A DNA stretch of 64,000 nucleotides from an uncultured Oscillospiraceae bacterium. Lineage in GTDB: Bacteria; Bacillota; Clostridia; Oscillospirales; Oscillospiraceae. Where the stretch lies: positions 1-64,000 of the forward strand of contig CAKUHV010000001.1 in the NCBI GenBank assembly GCA_934659445.1, in the 5' to 3' direction. This document shows positions 1 to 7,559 of the stretch, in pieces. Within the stretch, counting starts at the first letter, position 1, and each line of letters starts with the position of its first letter. The position numbers and the translations under genes were made by a program. The notes under the pieces are model-generated. The model was not told where the DNA came from and did not search any database. It saw nothing but the letters and a program-made list of their open reading frames with translations.

Positions 1-590
1 GCGAACAGGGGCGCGGGGGAGTCGGGGGAGAGCCGGGCATAGTTGTTCAGGGCAAACAGCTGCATGGGAAAGGGCGGGTTGTTGGTCAGCACCCCCGCAG
101 GGTCGTCGTAGACGTGCAGGCCGTCGGCGGCAGTCTCCAGAACGATGGTCTCATGGCGGTCGGCGATGAGCCAGTGCAGCTGGGCCAGGGGCAGACCTTC
201 GCAGAAGGGCTCGTCCGTGATGTTGGCGCGCTCCAGCAGGGCCCGGGCCTGGGCCGCCGTGGCGCACCTGCCCAGCAGCCAGGGGATCAGCTCGAACTGG
301 GCCGCATTGTCCCTGCCGGACACCGGAGGATGATAGACGGCATTGCCCACAAAGTTCAGCCCCGCGATGCACAGCCCCTTCTCGTTCATGGCGTCGTAGT
401 ACAGGGGGTAGTCGTCCAGCACATGGGCCATGCCGATCATGGCGTAGTGCCGGTCCATGGTCCCCAGATGACGCAGGCGGAAGGGAAAGCCTCGGGGCGC
501 AACGGTCACGCTCTCGCCGAAGGCGACCTCATAATCCAGATTGCGGCCGAAGTAGAGGCCTCGGGTCCGGTAAGATACAGCAGTGCACAT
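1..590 (-). CDS. bsh: Choloylglycine (bile salt) hydrolase, 3' end cut off by window edge
   Basis: Linear-amide C-N hydrolase that releases the amino acid from conjugated bile salts (or cleaves penicillin-V-like amides). The visible 196 N-terminal residues begin MCTA, so Cys2 becomes the N-terminal nucleophile. Arg16 and Asp19 lie in GRNLDYE, Asn83 in FVGNAVY and Asn170/171 in VLTNNPPF, all at the family's usual places; the family is about 320-330 residues long. There is no signal peptide, as expected of the cytoplasmic form. The ATG follows a strong GAGGAGG site. The gene starts 12 nt after the Cys-rich gene upstream, so the two are probably cotranscribed. Bile-salt rather than penicillin specificity is inferred from the gut-type genome. 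Confidence 0.9.
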   Translation of the reverse strand, partial: MCTAVSYRTRGLYFGRNLDYEVAFGESVTVAPRGFPFRLRHLGTMDRHYAMIGMAHVLDDYPLYYDAMNEKGLCIAGLNFVGNAVYHPPVSGRDNAAQFELIPWLLGRCATAAQARALLERANITDEPFCEGLPLAQLHWLIADRHETIVLETAADGLHVYDDPAGVLTNNPPFPMQLFALNNYARLSPDSPAPLF

Positions 591-602
591 GGAAATACCT
601 CC

Positions 603-908
603 TCAGTCGTCGTGAACGGAAGCGGGCGTCTGCTTCCGGTGTCCCTCCTGCAGACGTGGCATCAGAGACAGGACCTCCTGACAGCGGGCCAGCAGACTGT
701 CGTAGTTCTGCCGCAGGTGGGGATAGAGACAACCGCTGCAGTCCTTGCAGCCGTTGGACAGATAGACGAACTGTCCGCCGCAGCGCTCCCCCAGGGGGTA
801 GAGAGGGCAGAAGCAGAACAGACAGTTGAAGTTGTCGGGGTCCGCCCCCCTGTGGCAGGGGAAGTATTCGCAGGAATGGTTAGAAAAATACCTGTAGTCA
901 CAGGGCAT
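603..908 (-). CDS. Small cysteine-rich protein (PF04071-like)
   Basis: About 101 residues. The N-terminal half is packed with cysteines: YRYFSNHSCEYFPCH, then FNCLFCFCPLYP, CGG and KDCSGCLYPH. This is the pattern of the Cysteine-rich small domain family, presumed to bind metal or an Fe-S cluster; its function is unknown. I chose the ATG at 908, preceded by GGGCGG; an in-frame GTG at 917 would add three residues. The stop lies 12 nt before the bile salt hydrolase start. A strong hairpin upstream separates it from the dehydrogenase gene. Confidence 0.75.
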   Translation of the reverse strand: MPCDYRYFSNHSCEYFPCHRGADPDNFNCLFCFCPLYPLGERCGGQFVYLSNGCKDCSGCLYPHLRQNYDSLLARCQEVLSLMPRLQEGHRKQTPASVHDD

Positions 909-925
909 CGTTATCACCGCCCATC

Positions 926-969
926 AAAAGGCCGGGGCAAGCGGCGTGCGGCTTGCCCCGGCGTCTTTT
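926..969 (-). terminator. Intrinsic terminator after the SDR gene
   Basis: Perfect 12-bp stem (931-942 with 951-962) and 8-nt loop. On the minus strand it is followed by CCTTTTG and on the plus strand by GTCTTTTT. It should end the dehydrogenase transcript; 970-1094 holds nothing else I recognise. Confidence 0.75.
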
Positions 970-1094
970 TCATTAAAACACATCGGGTCCACGAAATCAA
1001 GAGGAACCGGCCCAATGTCATTCACATTGCGCGCCAGTCCGCAGACCGGCGCGTTGATCCGTCTTTTCTGCTATCGGTCAACAAGGGCAGATTA

Positions 1095-1871
1095 TCAGAA
1101 GCAGGTAAAAGCGCCGTCCACGCCGAAGTCGGCCCCCGTGGTAAAGGTAGAGGTATCCCCCGCTAAATACACGCAGATGGACATCAGTTCCTCGGGCTTG
1201 CCCAGGCGGCCCATGGGCGCCATGGCGTTCCACTTTTCGATCAGCGGCTTCAGGGTGGGGGAGCTGAGGGTCAGGTCCGTCCCGATGTAGCCGGGGCTGA
1301 TGCTGTTCACTCGGACCCCGCGCTTGGCCCACTCTACGGCCAGCGATCTGGTCAGCTGGATCACGCCGGCCTTGGATGCGTTATACGCGCACTGGGGCTG
1401 GGGCACGTTGACGATGTGGGCGGACATGGACGCCGTGTTGATGATGGAGCCGCCGCCATGCGTCAGCATATACCGGCCGGCGATGGTATCCGTTAAAAAT
1501 ACGCTGTTCAGGTTGACGTCGAGATTCTTTTTCCACTGGACATAGGTCATCTCCTCCGCGGGGGCGTTGATGCAGATGCCCGCGTTGGCGTGGCAGAAGT
1601 CCAGCCCGCCCAGCTCGCTGACCACCTGATCCACCATGGCCTGCACCTGCGCTTCGTCGGTCACATCGCACCGGATGGCGATGACCTTCCGCCCGGTGTG
1701 CTCCGCGATCTCCTTCGCCGTCTCTCGGGCGGTCTCCAGATCCAGATCCACAATGGCCACATCCGCGCCGGCCTCCGCAAAGGCGGTGGCCGTGCATTTG
1801 CCGATGCCTCTGGCCGCCCCGGTCACAAAGCCCTTTTTGCCGTCAAGCCGCATTTTTTCCACGATCCCCAT
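1095..1871 (-). CDS. Short-chain dehydrogenase/reductase, probably polyol/ketose-type
   Basis: Classical SDR of 258 residues. Visible are the cofactor motif TGAARGIG (about 18-25), CDV, NAG, a catalytic Ser in NTASMSAH and YNASK (catalytic Tyr and Lys). The PQPQCAYNASKAG context is typical of sorbose/arabinitol/mannitol-type reductases, so a sugar alcohol or 2-ketose substrate is inferred. The gene is divergent from an FGGY sugar kinase, which supports a polyol or pentose catabolic pair: dehydrogenate, then phosphorylate. The ATG follows AGAGGG. The exact substrate cannot be read from the sequence. Confidence 0.8.
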   Translation of the reverse strand: MGIVEKMRLDGKKGFVTGAARGIGKCTATAFAEAGADVAIVDLDLETARETAKEIAEHTGRKVIAIRCDVTDEAQVQAMVDQVVSELGGLDFCHANAGICINAPAEEMTYVQWKKNLDVNLNSVFLTDTIAGRYMLTHGGGSIINTASMSAHIVNVPQPQCAYNASKAGVIQLTRSLAVEWAKRGVRVNSISPGYIGTDLTLSSPTLKPLIEKWNAMAPMGRLGKPEELMSICVYLAGDTSTFTTGADFGVDGAFTCF

Positions 1872-1946
1872 GACGATCCCTCTTTCTGTCAGTTCAGATT
1901 TTCATTTTTGTCTGTCAGGCTGCCGTAATACCCTGTTCGATTCACA

Positions 1947-1975
1947 ATTCTACCATCTCTATCCCCGCAATTCAA
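1947..1975 (-). promoter_or_regulatory. Promoter of the SDR gene
   Basis: On the minus strand, -35 TTGAAT (1970-1975), 17-nt spacer and -10 TAGAAT (1947-1952), about 76 nt before the start codon. The surrounding 1940-2030 is much more AT-rich than the coding DNA. Confidence 0.65.
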
Positions 1976-2024
1976 TTAGTTTATTTTGCTAAAACATTTT
2001 ACATAATTTTATGCATATTGCGAA

Positions 2025-2053
2025 TGGAGAACGGCATCTGCCTGTGTTAAAAT
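2025..2053 (+). promoter_or_regulatory. Candidate promoter of the FGGY kinase
   Basis: TGGAGA (2025-2030), 17-nt spacer and TAAAAT (2048-2053). The -35 match is only partial. It would give a leader of about 180 nt that contains the inverted repeat at 2111-2153. Confidence 0.4.
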
Positions 2054-2110
2054 CCTGATATCACGCAGTGTCGGGGCCCGCTTCATTTTGCAGGCCCTGA
2101 CCAAGACGGA

Positions 2111-2153
2111 AAAAGCTGCTTTTTACGCGCACACAGCATAAAAAGCAGCTTTT
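2111..2153 (+). promoter_or_regulatory. Inverted repeat in the kinase leader (attenuator- or operator-like)
   Basis: A 14-bp perfect stem of the form AAAAGCTGCTTTTT and its complement around a 15-nt loop, ending in a short T run. It lies between the candidate promoter and the kinase start. It could be an intrinsic terminator used as an attenuator or a protein-binding dyad. Confidence 0.5.
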
Positions 2154-2243
2154 CTCGTCGAAAACGCAGCCGTTCAAACAGAAGATCTCTTCAAGAGGCA
2201 TTTACTTGCATTCATTGCGGAACTGTTTAGGAGGAAGCTGAAC

Positions 2244-3818
2244 ATGCATTTGGATCTGGAGCGCTCCGTTCTGGGGCTGGAGCTGGGCTCCACCCGGATA
2301 AAGGCCGTTTTGCTGGACGAGAGTCTTAAGCCGGCGGCGTCCGGCAGCTACAGCTGGGAGAATCAACGGGTCAACGGTCTGTGGACCTATGATCTGGCGG
2401 ATGTTCACCGCGGGCTGCGGGCCTGCTACGGGCAGCTGAAGCGGGATGTGCGGGAAAAGTTCGGCCTGCCGCTGACAACGGTGGGGGCCATCGGCATTTC
2501 CGGCATGATGCACGGCTATCTGGCCTTCGACGGGGCGGGGAACCAGCTTTACCCCTTCCTGACCTGGCGGAACACCGTAACCGGTCAGGCTGCCGGGGCG
2601 CTCACAGCTGAGTTCCGCTTCAACATCCCCCAGCGCTGGAGCATCGCCCACCTCTATCAGGCCATCCTCAACGGCGAGGAGCACCTGCCCCGTCTGGGTC
2701 ACATCACTACTCTTGCCGGCTATATCCACTGGCAGCTGACCGGCAGGCGGGTCATAGGCATCGGAGATGCCTCCGGCATGTTCCCCATTGACAGCGGCAT
2801 CCACGACTATGATCAGCACATGCTGGATCAATTTGACGCCCTTATCGCGCCCAAAGGCTTCCCCTGGAGGATCCGGGACGTGCTGCCCAAGGTGCTGACC
2901 GCCGGCGAAGCCGCCGGGCGGCTCACCCCAGCGGGGGCCCTGCTGCTGGACCCCGACGGCGACCTGCGGCCGGGCATCCCGCTTGCCCCCTGCGAGGGCG
3001 ACGCCGGGACCGGCATGGCGGCCACCAACTCCGTGGCGGTGGGCACCGGCAATGTGTCCGCCGGCACCTCCGACTTCGCCATGATCGTGGTCGATCGCCC
3101 GCTGAAGGTCCATCGCGAGATCGACATGGTCACCACCCCCTCGGGCGCTCCCGTGGCCATGGTCCACTGCAACAACTGCACCTCCGACATCAACGCCTGG
3201 TCGGAGCTGTTCGCGGAGGTCCTCGCCTGCGCCGGCTGTCCCATGGACAAGTCCCGTCTGTTTGAGATGCTGTTCCGCAAGGCGCTGGAGGGGGACCCGG
3301 ACTGCCGCGGCTTGCTCAGCTACAACTACCTCTCCGGCGAGGGCATCACCGACCTGGACGACGGCCGTCCGGTCTTCCTCCGCGCCCCCAACAGCCGCTT
3401 CGGTCTGGCCAACTTCATGCGCACCCACCTGCTCTCCGCTCTGGCCACCCTGAAGATCGGGCTGGACATTCTTACGCAGCAGGAGAACATCCCCATCCGG
3501 AGGCTCTGCGGTCACGGGGGGTTCTTCCGCACCCCCAAAGTGGGCCAGCGGATGATGTCCGCCGCCGTGGCCGCCCCCGTCTCCGTCATGGAGACCGCCG
3601 GAGAGGGCGGCCCTTACGGGATGGCGCTGCTGGCGGCCTATATGCTGAATCGGGCCGACGGCGTAAGTCTGGAGGACTATCTGGACCGGGAGGTCTTCGC
3701 CCATGCCCACTGCCGCACCCTGATGGCCGACCAGAGGGACATCGACGGCTTCGCCGTATTTCTGACCCGGTACAAGGCCGCTCTGGAGGTGGAGCGCGCG
3801 GCCGTCAGGGCCCTGTGA
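2244..3818 (+). CDS. FGGY-family carbohydrate kinase
   Basis: 524-residue kinase, probably for a pentulose or related ketose. The N-terminal actin-like fold starts [17 protein letters not shown] (phosphate-binding DxGST-like loop with Glu in place of Asp). [21 protein letters not shown] and the C-terminal [20 protein letters not shown] plus [15 protein letters not shown] correspond to sugar- and ATP-binding regions. The ATG follows AGGAGG. It is divergent from an SDR oxidoreductase, which suggests that the SDR product is its substrate. It could be a xylulokinase- or ribulokinase-like enzyme; specificity is not decidable here. No good terminator follows it. Confidence 0.8.
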   Translation: MHLDLERSVLGLELGSTRIKAVLLDESLKPAASGSYSWENQRVNGLWTYDLADVHRGLRACYGQLKRDVREKFGLPLTTVGAIGISGMMHGYLAFDGAGNQLYPFLTWRNTVTGQAAGALTAEFRFNIPQRWSIAHLYQAILNGEEHLPRLGHITTLAGYIHWQLTGRRVIGIGDASGMFPIDSGIHDYDQHMLDQFDALIAPKGFPWRIRDVLPKVLTAGEAAGRLTPAGALLLDPDGDLRPGIPLAPCEGDAGTGMAATNSVAVGTGNVSAGTSDFAMIVVDRPLKVHREIDMVTTPSGAPVAMVHCNNCTSDINAWSELFAEVLACAGCPMDKSRLFEMLFRKALEGDPDCRGLLSYNYLSGEGITDLDDGRPVFLRAPNSRFGLANFMRTHLLSALATLKIGLDILTQQENIPIRRLCGHGGFFRTPKVGQRMMSAAVAAPVSVMETAGEGGPYGMALLAAYMLNRADGVSLEDYLDREVFAHAHCRTLMADQRDIDGFAVFLTRYKAALEVERAAVRAL

Positions 3819-3897
3819 TCAGCCGTTCCCCCGGTCTGTTCTGCGGCACGGCACAGGTCCTGTGCCCGCCGAAAAGTCGGCTTTGCCGCTTTCTGAC

Positions 3898-4235
3898 TCA
3901 GCGTCCCCCGGCTTCCGCTCCGTTCCTCCGGTCGCCCCGCCGCAGGAGCAGGAACAGGCCCGCGCACACCAGCACCGAAAGGACGGAGCCGCAGGTGCTG
4001 GCCAGACCCATGGGGAACAGGGTGGCGGGGAAAAGCTCAGACGCCAGATAGGCCCCGGGCACCCGCACCAGCAGGATGGACAGCAGGTTGTACTGGAAGG
4101 ACAGCTCCGACCGGCCCCGGGCGCAAAAGTAGCCGCTGAAGCTGAACTGGATGCCCCCGAAGAAGCAGTCCCACACGTAGCCCCGCAGATACTGCCCGCC
4201 CAGAAGGATCACCGCCAGTTTTCCCGCCGCAGCCC
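3898..4235 (-). pseudogene. C-terminal remnant of a MATE-family efflux pump
   Basis: Only about the last 110 residues remain in frame. They read like the end of a MATE multidrug/Na+ antiporter: a short helix with QYLRGYVWDCFF, a GYFCARGRSELSF loop, then NLLSILLVRVPGAYL and a last helix ending in LLLRRG. Family members have about 450 residues and 12 helices, so some 75% of the gene is missing. The reading frame begins right against the T-tract of the ftsH terminator and has no convincing start or ribosome binding site. It looks like a deletion relic. Confidence 0.7.
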
Positions 4236-4279
4236 CAAAAAAGCCCCGGACGGAGCTTCAGGCATCCGTCCGGGGCTTA
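4236..4279 (-). terminator. Intrinsic terminator of ftsH
   Basis: Perfect 13-bp GC-rich stem (4242-4254 with 4265-4277), 10-nt loop, followed on the minus strand by six T residues. It lies 11 nt beyond the ftsH stop. Confidence 0.9.
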
Positions 4280-4290
4280 ACTTACAGGGT

Positions 4291-6474
4291 TCAGTTCTTG
4301 TCGTCTGGGGCGTTGGGCTGCTCCGGCTGATCTCCGCCGGCGGGCTGCTCGGGCTGGCCCTCGCCGGGCTGATCGCCGGACTCCGGCTCGGGCTTGGGCT
4401 GCTCCCCATCCTCATCGGTCTTGGGGGGCTTGATCTCCTCGCTGACGATATGAATGTGCTTAGCGGGGGCCTCGATCTGGTCGGGCTGAGAGGGGCGGAA
4501 GGACTTCTCCGTCTTCCGGGTAGAGGCATAGGCGTCCTCTACCAGGGCGGGGTCCCGGCCCTCGATGATGGCCACCATCTCGCCGCCGGTGATGGTCTCC
4601 TTCTCCAGCAGATAGGCCACCACCTTGTGCATATCGTCCAGGTTGTCCCGGATGACCTGCAGGGCCTCCTGATAGCACTTGTCCAGAATAGTCTTGACCT
4701 CCCGGTCCATAATGGCCGCGGTGTCCTGGGCGCAGTCAAGGCCGTAGCCGCCGTCCAGATACTGATTGCGCACAGAGCCCAGAGCCATCATGCCGAACTC
4801 GTCGCTCATGCCGAACATGGCGACCATGTTCCGGGCGATGTTGGTGGCCTCCTGAATGTCCTGACTGGCGCCGTTGGTCATGGTGTGCATCACCACTTCC
4901 TCGCCGGCGCGGCCGCCCATGGACACGGTGATCTTGGCCATCAGCTCGTCCTTGGTGCGCAGGTTGGTCTTGTCCTCCTCCGGCATCAGCAGGGTGTAGC
5001 CCAGACTGCCCTCCGTATGGGGGACGATGGTGATCTTCTGCACCGGCTCGGCGTTCTTCTGCTTGTAAGCCACCATGGCGTGGCCCACCTCGTGATAGGC
5101 CACCAGCTTCTTTTCAAACTCGGTGAGCACGGAGTTCTTCTTCTCGCTGCCGGCGATGACGAACTCGAAGGAGGCCAGCAGGTCCTCCTGCGTCACCAGA
5201 CGGCGGCCCTGGCGCACCGCCCGCAGGGCGGCCTCGTTCACCAGGTTGGCCAGATCGGCACCCACGCACCCGGCGGTGGCCAGAGCGATTTTCTTCAGGT
5301 CTACGTCCTCTGCCAGCTTGATCTTCCGGGTGTGTACCTGCAGGGTGGCCAGACGTCCGGCCAGGTTGGGCCGGTCAATGGTGATGCGGCGGTCGAAGCG
5401 GCCGGGCCGCAACAGGGCCTTGTCCAGCACCTCGGGCCGGTTGGTGGCGCCCAGAACGATCACGCCCTTGGAGGGGTCGAAGCCATCCAGCTCTGCCAGC
5501 AGCTGGTTCAGCGTCTGCTCCCGCTCGTCGTTGCCGCCCATGCGGTTGTCCCGGGACTTGCCGATGGTGTCGATCTCGTCGATGAAGATGATGCAGGGGG
5601 CCATCTTGGCGGCCTCCTTGAACAGGTCGCGGACACGGCTTGCGCCCACGCCTACGAACATCTCTACAAAGTCGGAGCCGCTGATGGAGAAGAAGGGGAC
5701 CCCCGCCTCTCCGGCCACGGCCTTGGCCAGCAGGGTCTTGCCGGTGCCCGGGGGGCCCACCAGCAGCGCGCCCTTGGGCAGCTTGGCGCCGATTTCCGTA
5801 TATTTGCTGGGGTTGTGCAGGATGTCGATGACCTCCTGCAGAGACTCCTTGGCCTCGTCCTGTCCGGCCACATCCTTGAAGGTGACGCCGGTGGACTTTT
5901 CCACATACACCTTGGCGTTGGACTTGCCCACATTGCCGATGCCGCCGATGCCGCCCTTGCCCCGGAACATGAACATCATGGCAGCCACCATGATCACCAC
6001 GGGCAGAATGGTGGTCAGCATCAGCGACCACAGATAGGCCGAGGCATCCACCGGCTCATCGTAGTACTCCACGCCGTGCTCGTCCATCAGGGAGTAGATC
6101 TCCAGATCGCTCACCGGGGTGGGCACGGTGACATACTCCGGCTCGGTGTTCTGCCCCACCATCCAGGGCATGTTGGCCAGGGGGGACTGGGTCTGACCGG
6201 GCACCTCTACCTCTACCCCGTCCTTCAGGGTAATGACATACTGGCCCGACTGCATCAGCACCCGCTCTACCTTATCCTCGGTGACCCACTGGCGGAAGGT
6301 GGAGTAATCCACCATCACCTGGTTAGCCGTGGAGTAGGAAGACATACAGCTGCGGAACAGCATGGTGATAGCCAGTGCCCACAGGATCATGCTGAGGATC
6401 CCCACGATGTTCCTGCGCTTGTCATTGCGGTTGCCGTTGGGCCGCTTGGGCTTGTTATTGTTGTTTGACTGCAA
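4291..6474 (-). CDS. ftsH: ATP-dependent zinc metalloprotease FtsH
   Basis: Membrane-anchored AAA+ protease that degrades misfolded membrane and regulatory proteins. There are two membrane segments (about residues 23-42 and 148-170) around an extracytoplasmic domain. Then come Walker A GPPGTGKT (about 240), Walker B IIFIDEID, the second region of homology with GATNRPE and RPGRFDR, and the zinc site HEVGH (about 461-465; many family members have HEAGH). The C-terminus is a long acidic Pro/Gln-rich tail. I chose a TTG start at 6474, 9 nt after GGGAGG. The upstream ATG at 6531 has no ribosome binding site and lies just after the promoter, at the predicted transcript start. The protein is 727 residues. 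Confidence 0.95.
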   Translation of the reverse strand: MQSNNNNKPKRPNGNRNDKRRNIVGILSMILWALAITMLFRSCMSSYSTANQVMVDYSTFRQWVTEDKVERVLMQSGQYVITLKDGVEVEVPGQTQSPLANMPWMVGQNTEPEYVTVPTPVSDLEIYSLMDEHGVEYYDEPVDASAYLWSLMLTTILPVVIMVAAMMFMFRGKGGIGGIGNVGKSNAKVYVEKSTGVTFKDVAGQDEAKESLQEVIDILHNPSKYTEIGAKLPKGALLVGPPGTGKTLLAKAVAGEAGVPFFSISGSDFVEMFVGVGASRVRDLFKEAAKMAPCIIFIDEIDTIGKSRDNRMGGNDEREQTLNQLLAELDGFDPSKGVIVLGATNRPEVLDKALLRPGRFDRRITIDRPNLAGRLATLQVHTRKIKLAEDVDLKKIALATAGCVGADLANLVNEAALRAVRQGRRLVTQEDLLASFEFVIAGSEKKNSVLTEFEKKLVAYHEVGHAMVAYKQKNAEPVQKITIVPHTEGSLGYTLLMPEEDKTNLRTKDELMAKITVSMGGRAGEEVVMHTMTNGASQDIQEATNIARNMVAMFGMSDEFGMMALGSVRNQYLDGGYGLDCAQDTAAIMDREVKTILDKCYQEALQVIRDNLDDMHKVVAYLLEKETITGGEMVAIIEGRDPALVEDAYASTRKTEKSFRPSQPDQIEAPAKHIHIVSEEIKPPKTDEDGEQPKPEPESGDQPGEGQPEQPAGGDQPEQPNAPDDKN

Positions 6475-6521
6475 AGGAGACGACCTCCCATCTCTGTATT
6501 GCGTGAAAAATATCAAAGGAT

Positions 6522-6550
6522 AGCATACCATAGTTTTGCTGCAAAAACAA
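6522..6550 (-). promoter_or_regulatory. ftsH promoter
   Basis: Minus strand -35 TTGTTT (6545-6550), 17-nt spacer and -10 TATGCT (6522-6527). Transcription would start near 6515, about 40 nt before the TTG start, which supports that start choice. Confidence 0.65.
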
Positions 6551-6655
6551 GAAATCCAGCTGTAAACTTTCTGTAACCTGCCTATGAAGAATTTTGCAGT
6601 TTCACCGCTTTTGCCCCGATGGCGGAATTTTATGCTTTTCCTCCGGGGGCGGCTG

Positions 6656-6664
6656 TGCTATAAT
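6656..6664 (+). promoter_or_regulatory. Extended -10 promoter of rlmB
   Basis: TGCTATAAT, an extended -10 element with consensus TATAAT at 6659-6664. No good -35 lies 17 nt upstream. It is divergent from the ftsH promoter. Confidence 0.6.
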
Positions 6665-6731
6665 GTAGGTCACCCCTGCCCGCTCTGCGGCGGGGCACAC
6701 TTACGACTGTTTTCCGCTGGAGGATACCCAT

Positions 6732-7517
6732 ATGAACAAGAAGCAGCCCCTGCGCCGCTCCGCCCCCGTAGAGGCGGAGAATGACGGCGTGATCGAAGGC
6801 CGCAACGCCGTGGTAGAGGCCCTGCGGGCCGGCGTTTCCATCGACAAGATCTTCATCATGAAGGGCGAGACCGACTCCGTTCTGGGCCACATCGCCTCCA
6901 CCGCCCGGGAGAAGGGCATCGTGGTGGTGGACGCCGACCGGCGCAAACTGGACAACATGAGCCGCACCCACTCCCATCAGGGGGTCATCGCTTTGGCCGC
7001 CGTGCGGGAGTACGCCACGGTGGACGACATTCTCAACGCCGCCCGGGAAAAGGGAGAAGCTCCCCTGATCGTGGTGTGCGACGAGCTGTCCGACCCCCAC
7101 AATCTGGGGGCCGTCATCCGCACCGCCGACGCCGCCGGGGCCCACGGGGTCATCATCCCCAAGCGCCGCAGCGCCGGACTGACCGCCGTGGTGGGCAAGA
7201 CCTCCGCCGGGGCGGTGGCCCATGTGCCCGTGGCCCGGGTGGCCAATCTGCCCGCCGTGCTGAAGGAGCTGAAAAACGAGGGGGTCTGGGTGTTCGGCAC
7301 GGCCATGAACGGCTCTACCCCCCTGTACAAGGCCGACCTGAAGGGCCCCGCCGCCATCGTCATCGGCAGCGAGGGGGACGGCATGGGCCGTCTGGTCACC
7401 GAGACCTGCGACTTCACCGTCTCCATCCCCATGTTCGGCAAGATCAACTCCCTGAACGCCTCGGCCGCCGCCGCCGTGCTGCTGTACGAGGCCGTGCGTC
7501 AGCGCACGGGGAACTGA
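6732..7517 (+). CDS. rlmB: 23S rRNA 2'-O-ribose methyltransferase, TrmH/SpoU family (RlmB-like)
   Basis: 261 residues with an N-terminal substrate-binding domain starting IEGRNAVVEALRAG, then the SPOUT knot. The three SpoU motifs are present: DPHNLGAVIRTADAAG (motif 1, with the catalytic Arg), IGSEGDGMGRLV (motif 2) and SLNASAAAAVLLYEA (motif 3). The family transfers methyl from SAM to G2251 of 23S rRNA or a neighbouring site. The ATG follows GGAGG. The next gene starts 42 nt downstream and is probably cotranscribed. Confidence 0.9.
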   Translation: MNKKQPLRRSAPVEAENDGVIEGRNAVVEALRAGVSIDKIFIMKGETDSVLGHIASTAREKGIVVVDADRRKLDNMSRTHSHQGVIALAAVREYATVDDILNAAREKGEAPLIVVCDELSDPHNLGAVIRTADAAGAHGVIIPKRRSAGLTAVVGKTSAGAVAHVPVARVANLPAVLKELKNEGVWVFGTAMNGSTPLYKADLKGPAAIVIGSEGDGMGRLVTETCDFTVSIPMFGKINSLNASAAAAVLLYEAVRQRTGN

Positions 7518-7559
7518 ACCATTCCACCCATTGCTTTACCGACCGCTGGAGAGAACCCT

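Noticed and set aside
3862-6468. 868-codon plus-strand open frame over ftsH
   Set aside because: Antisense shadow created by high GC in the ftsH gene; composition is Gly/His/Gln/Val-rich with no domain, while the minus strand encodes complete FtsH.
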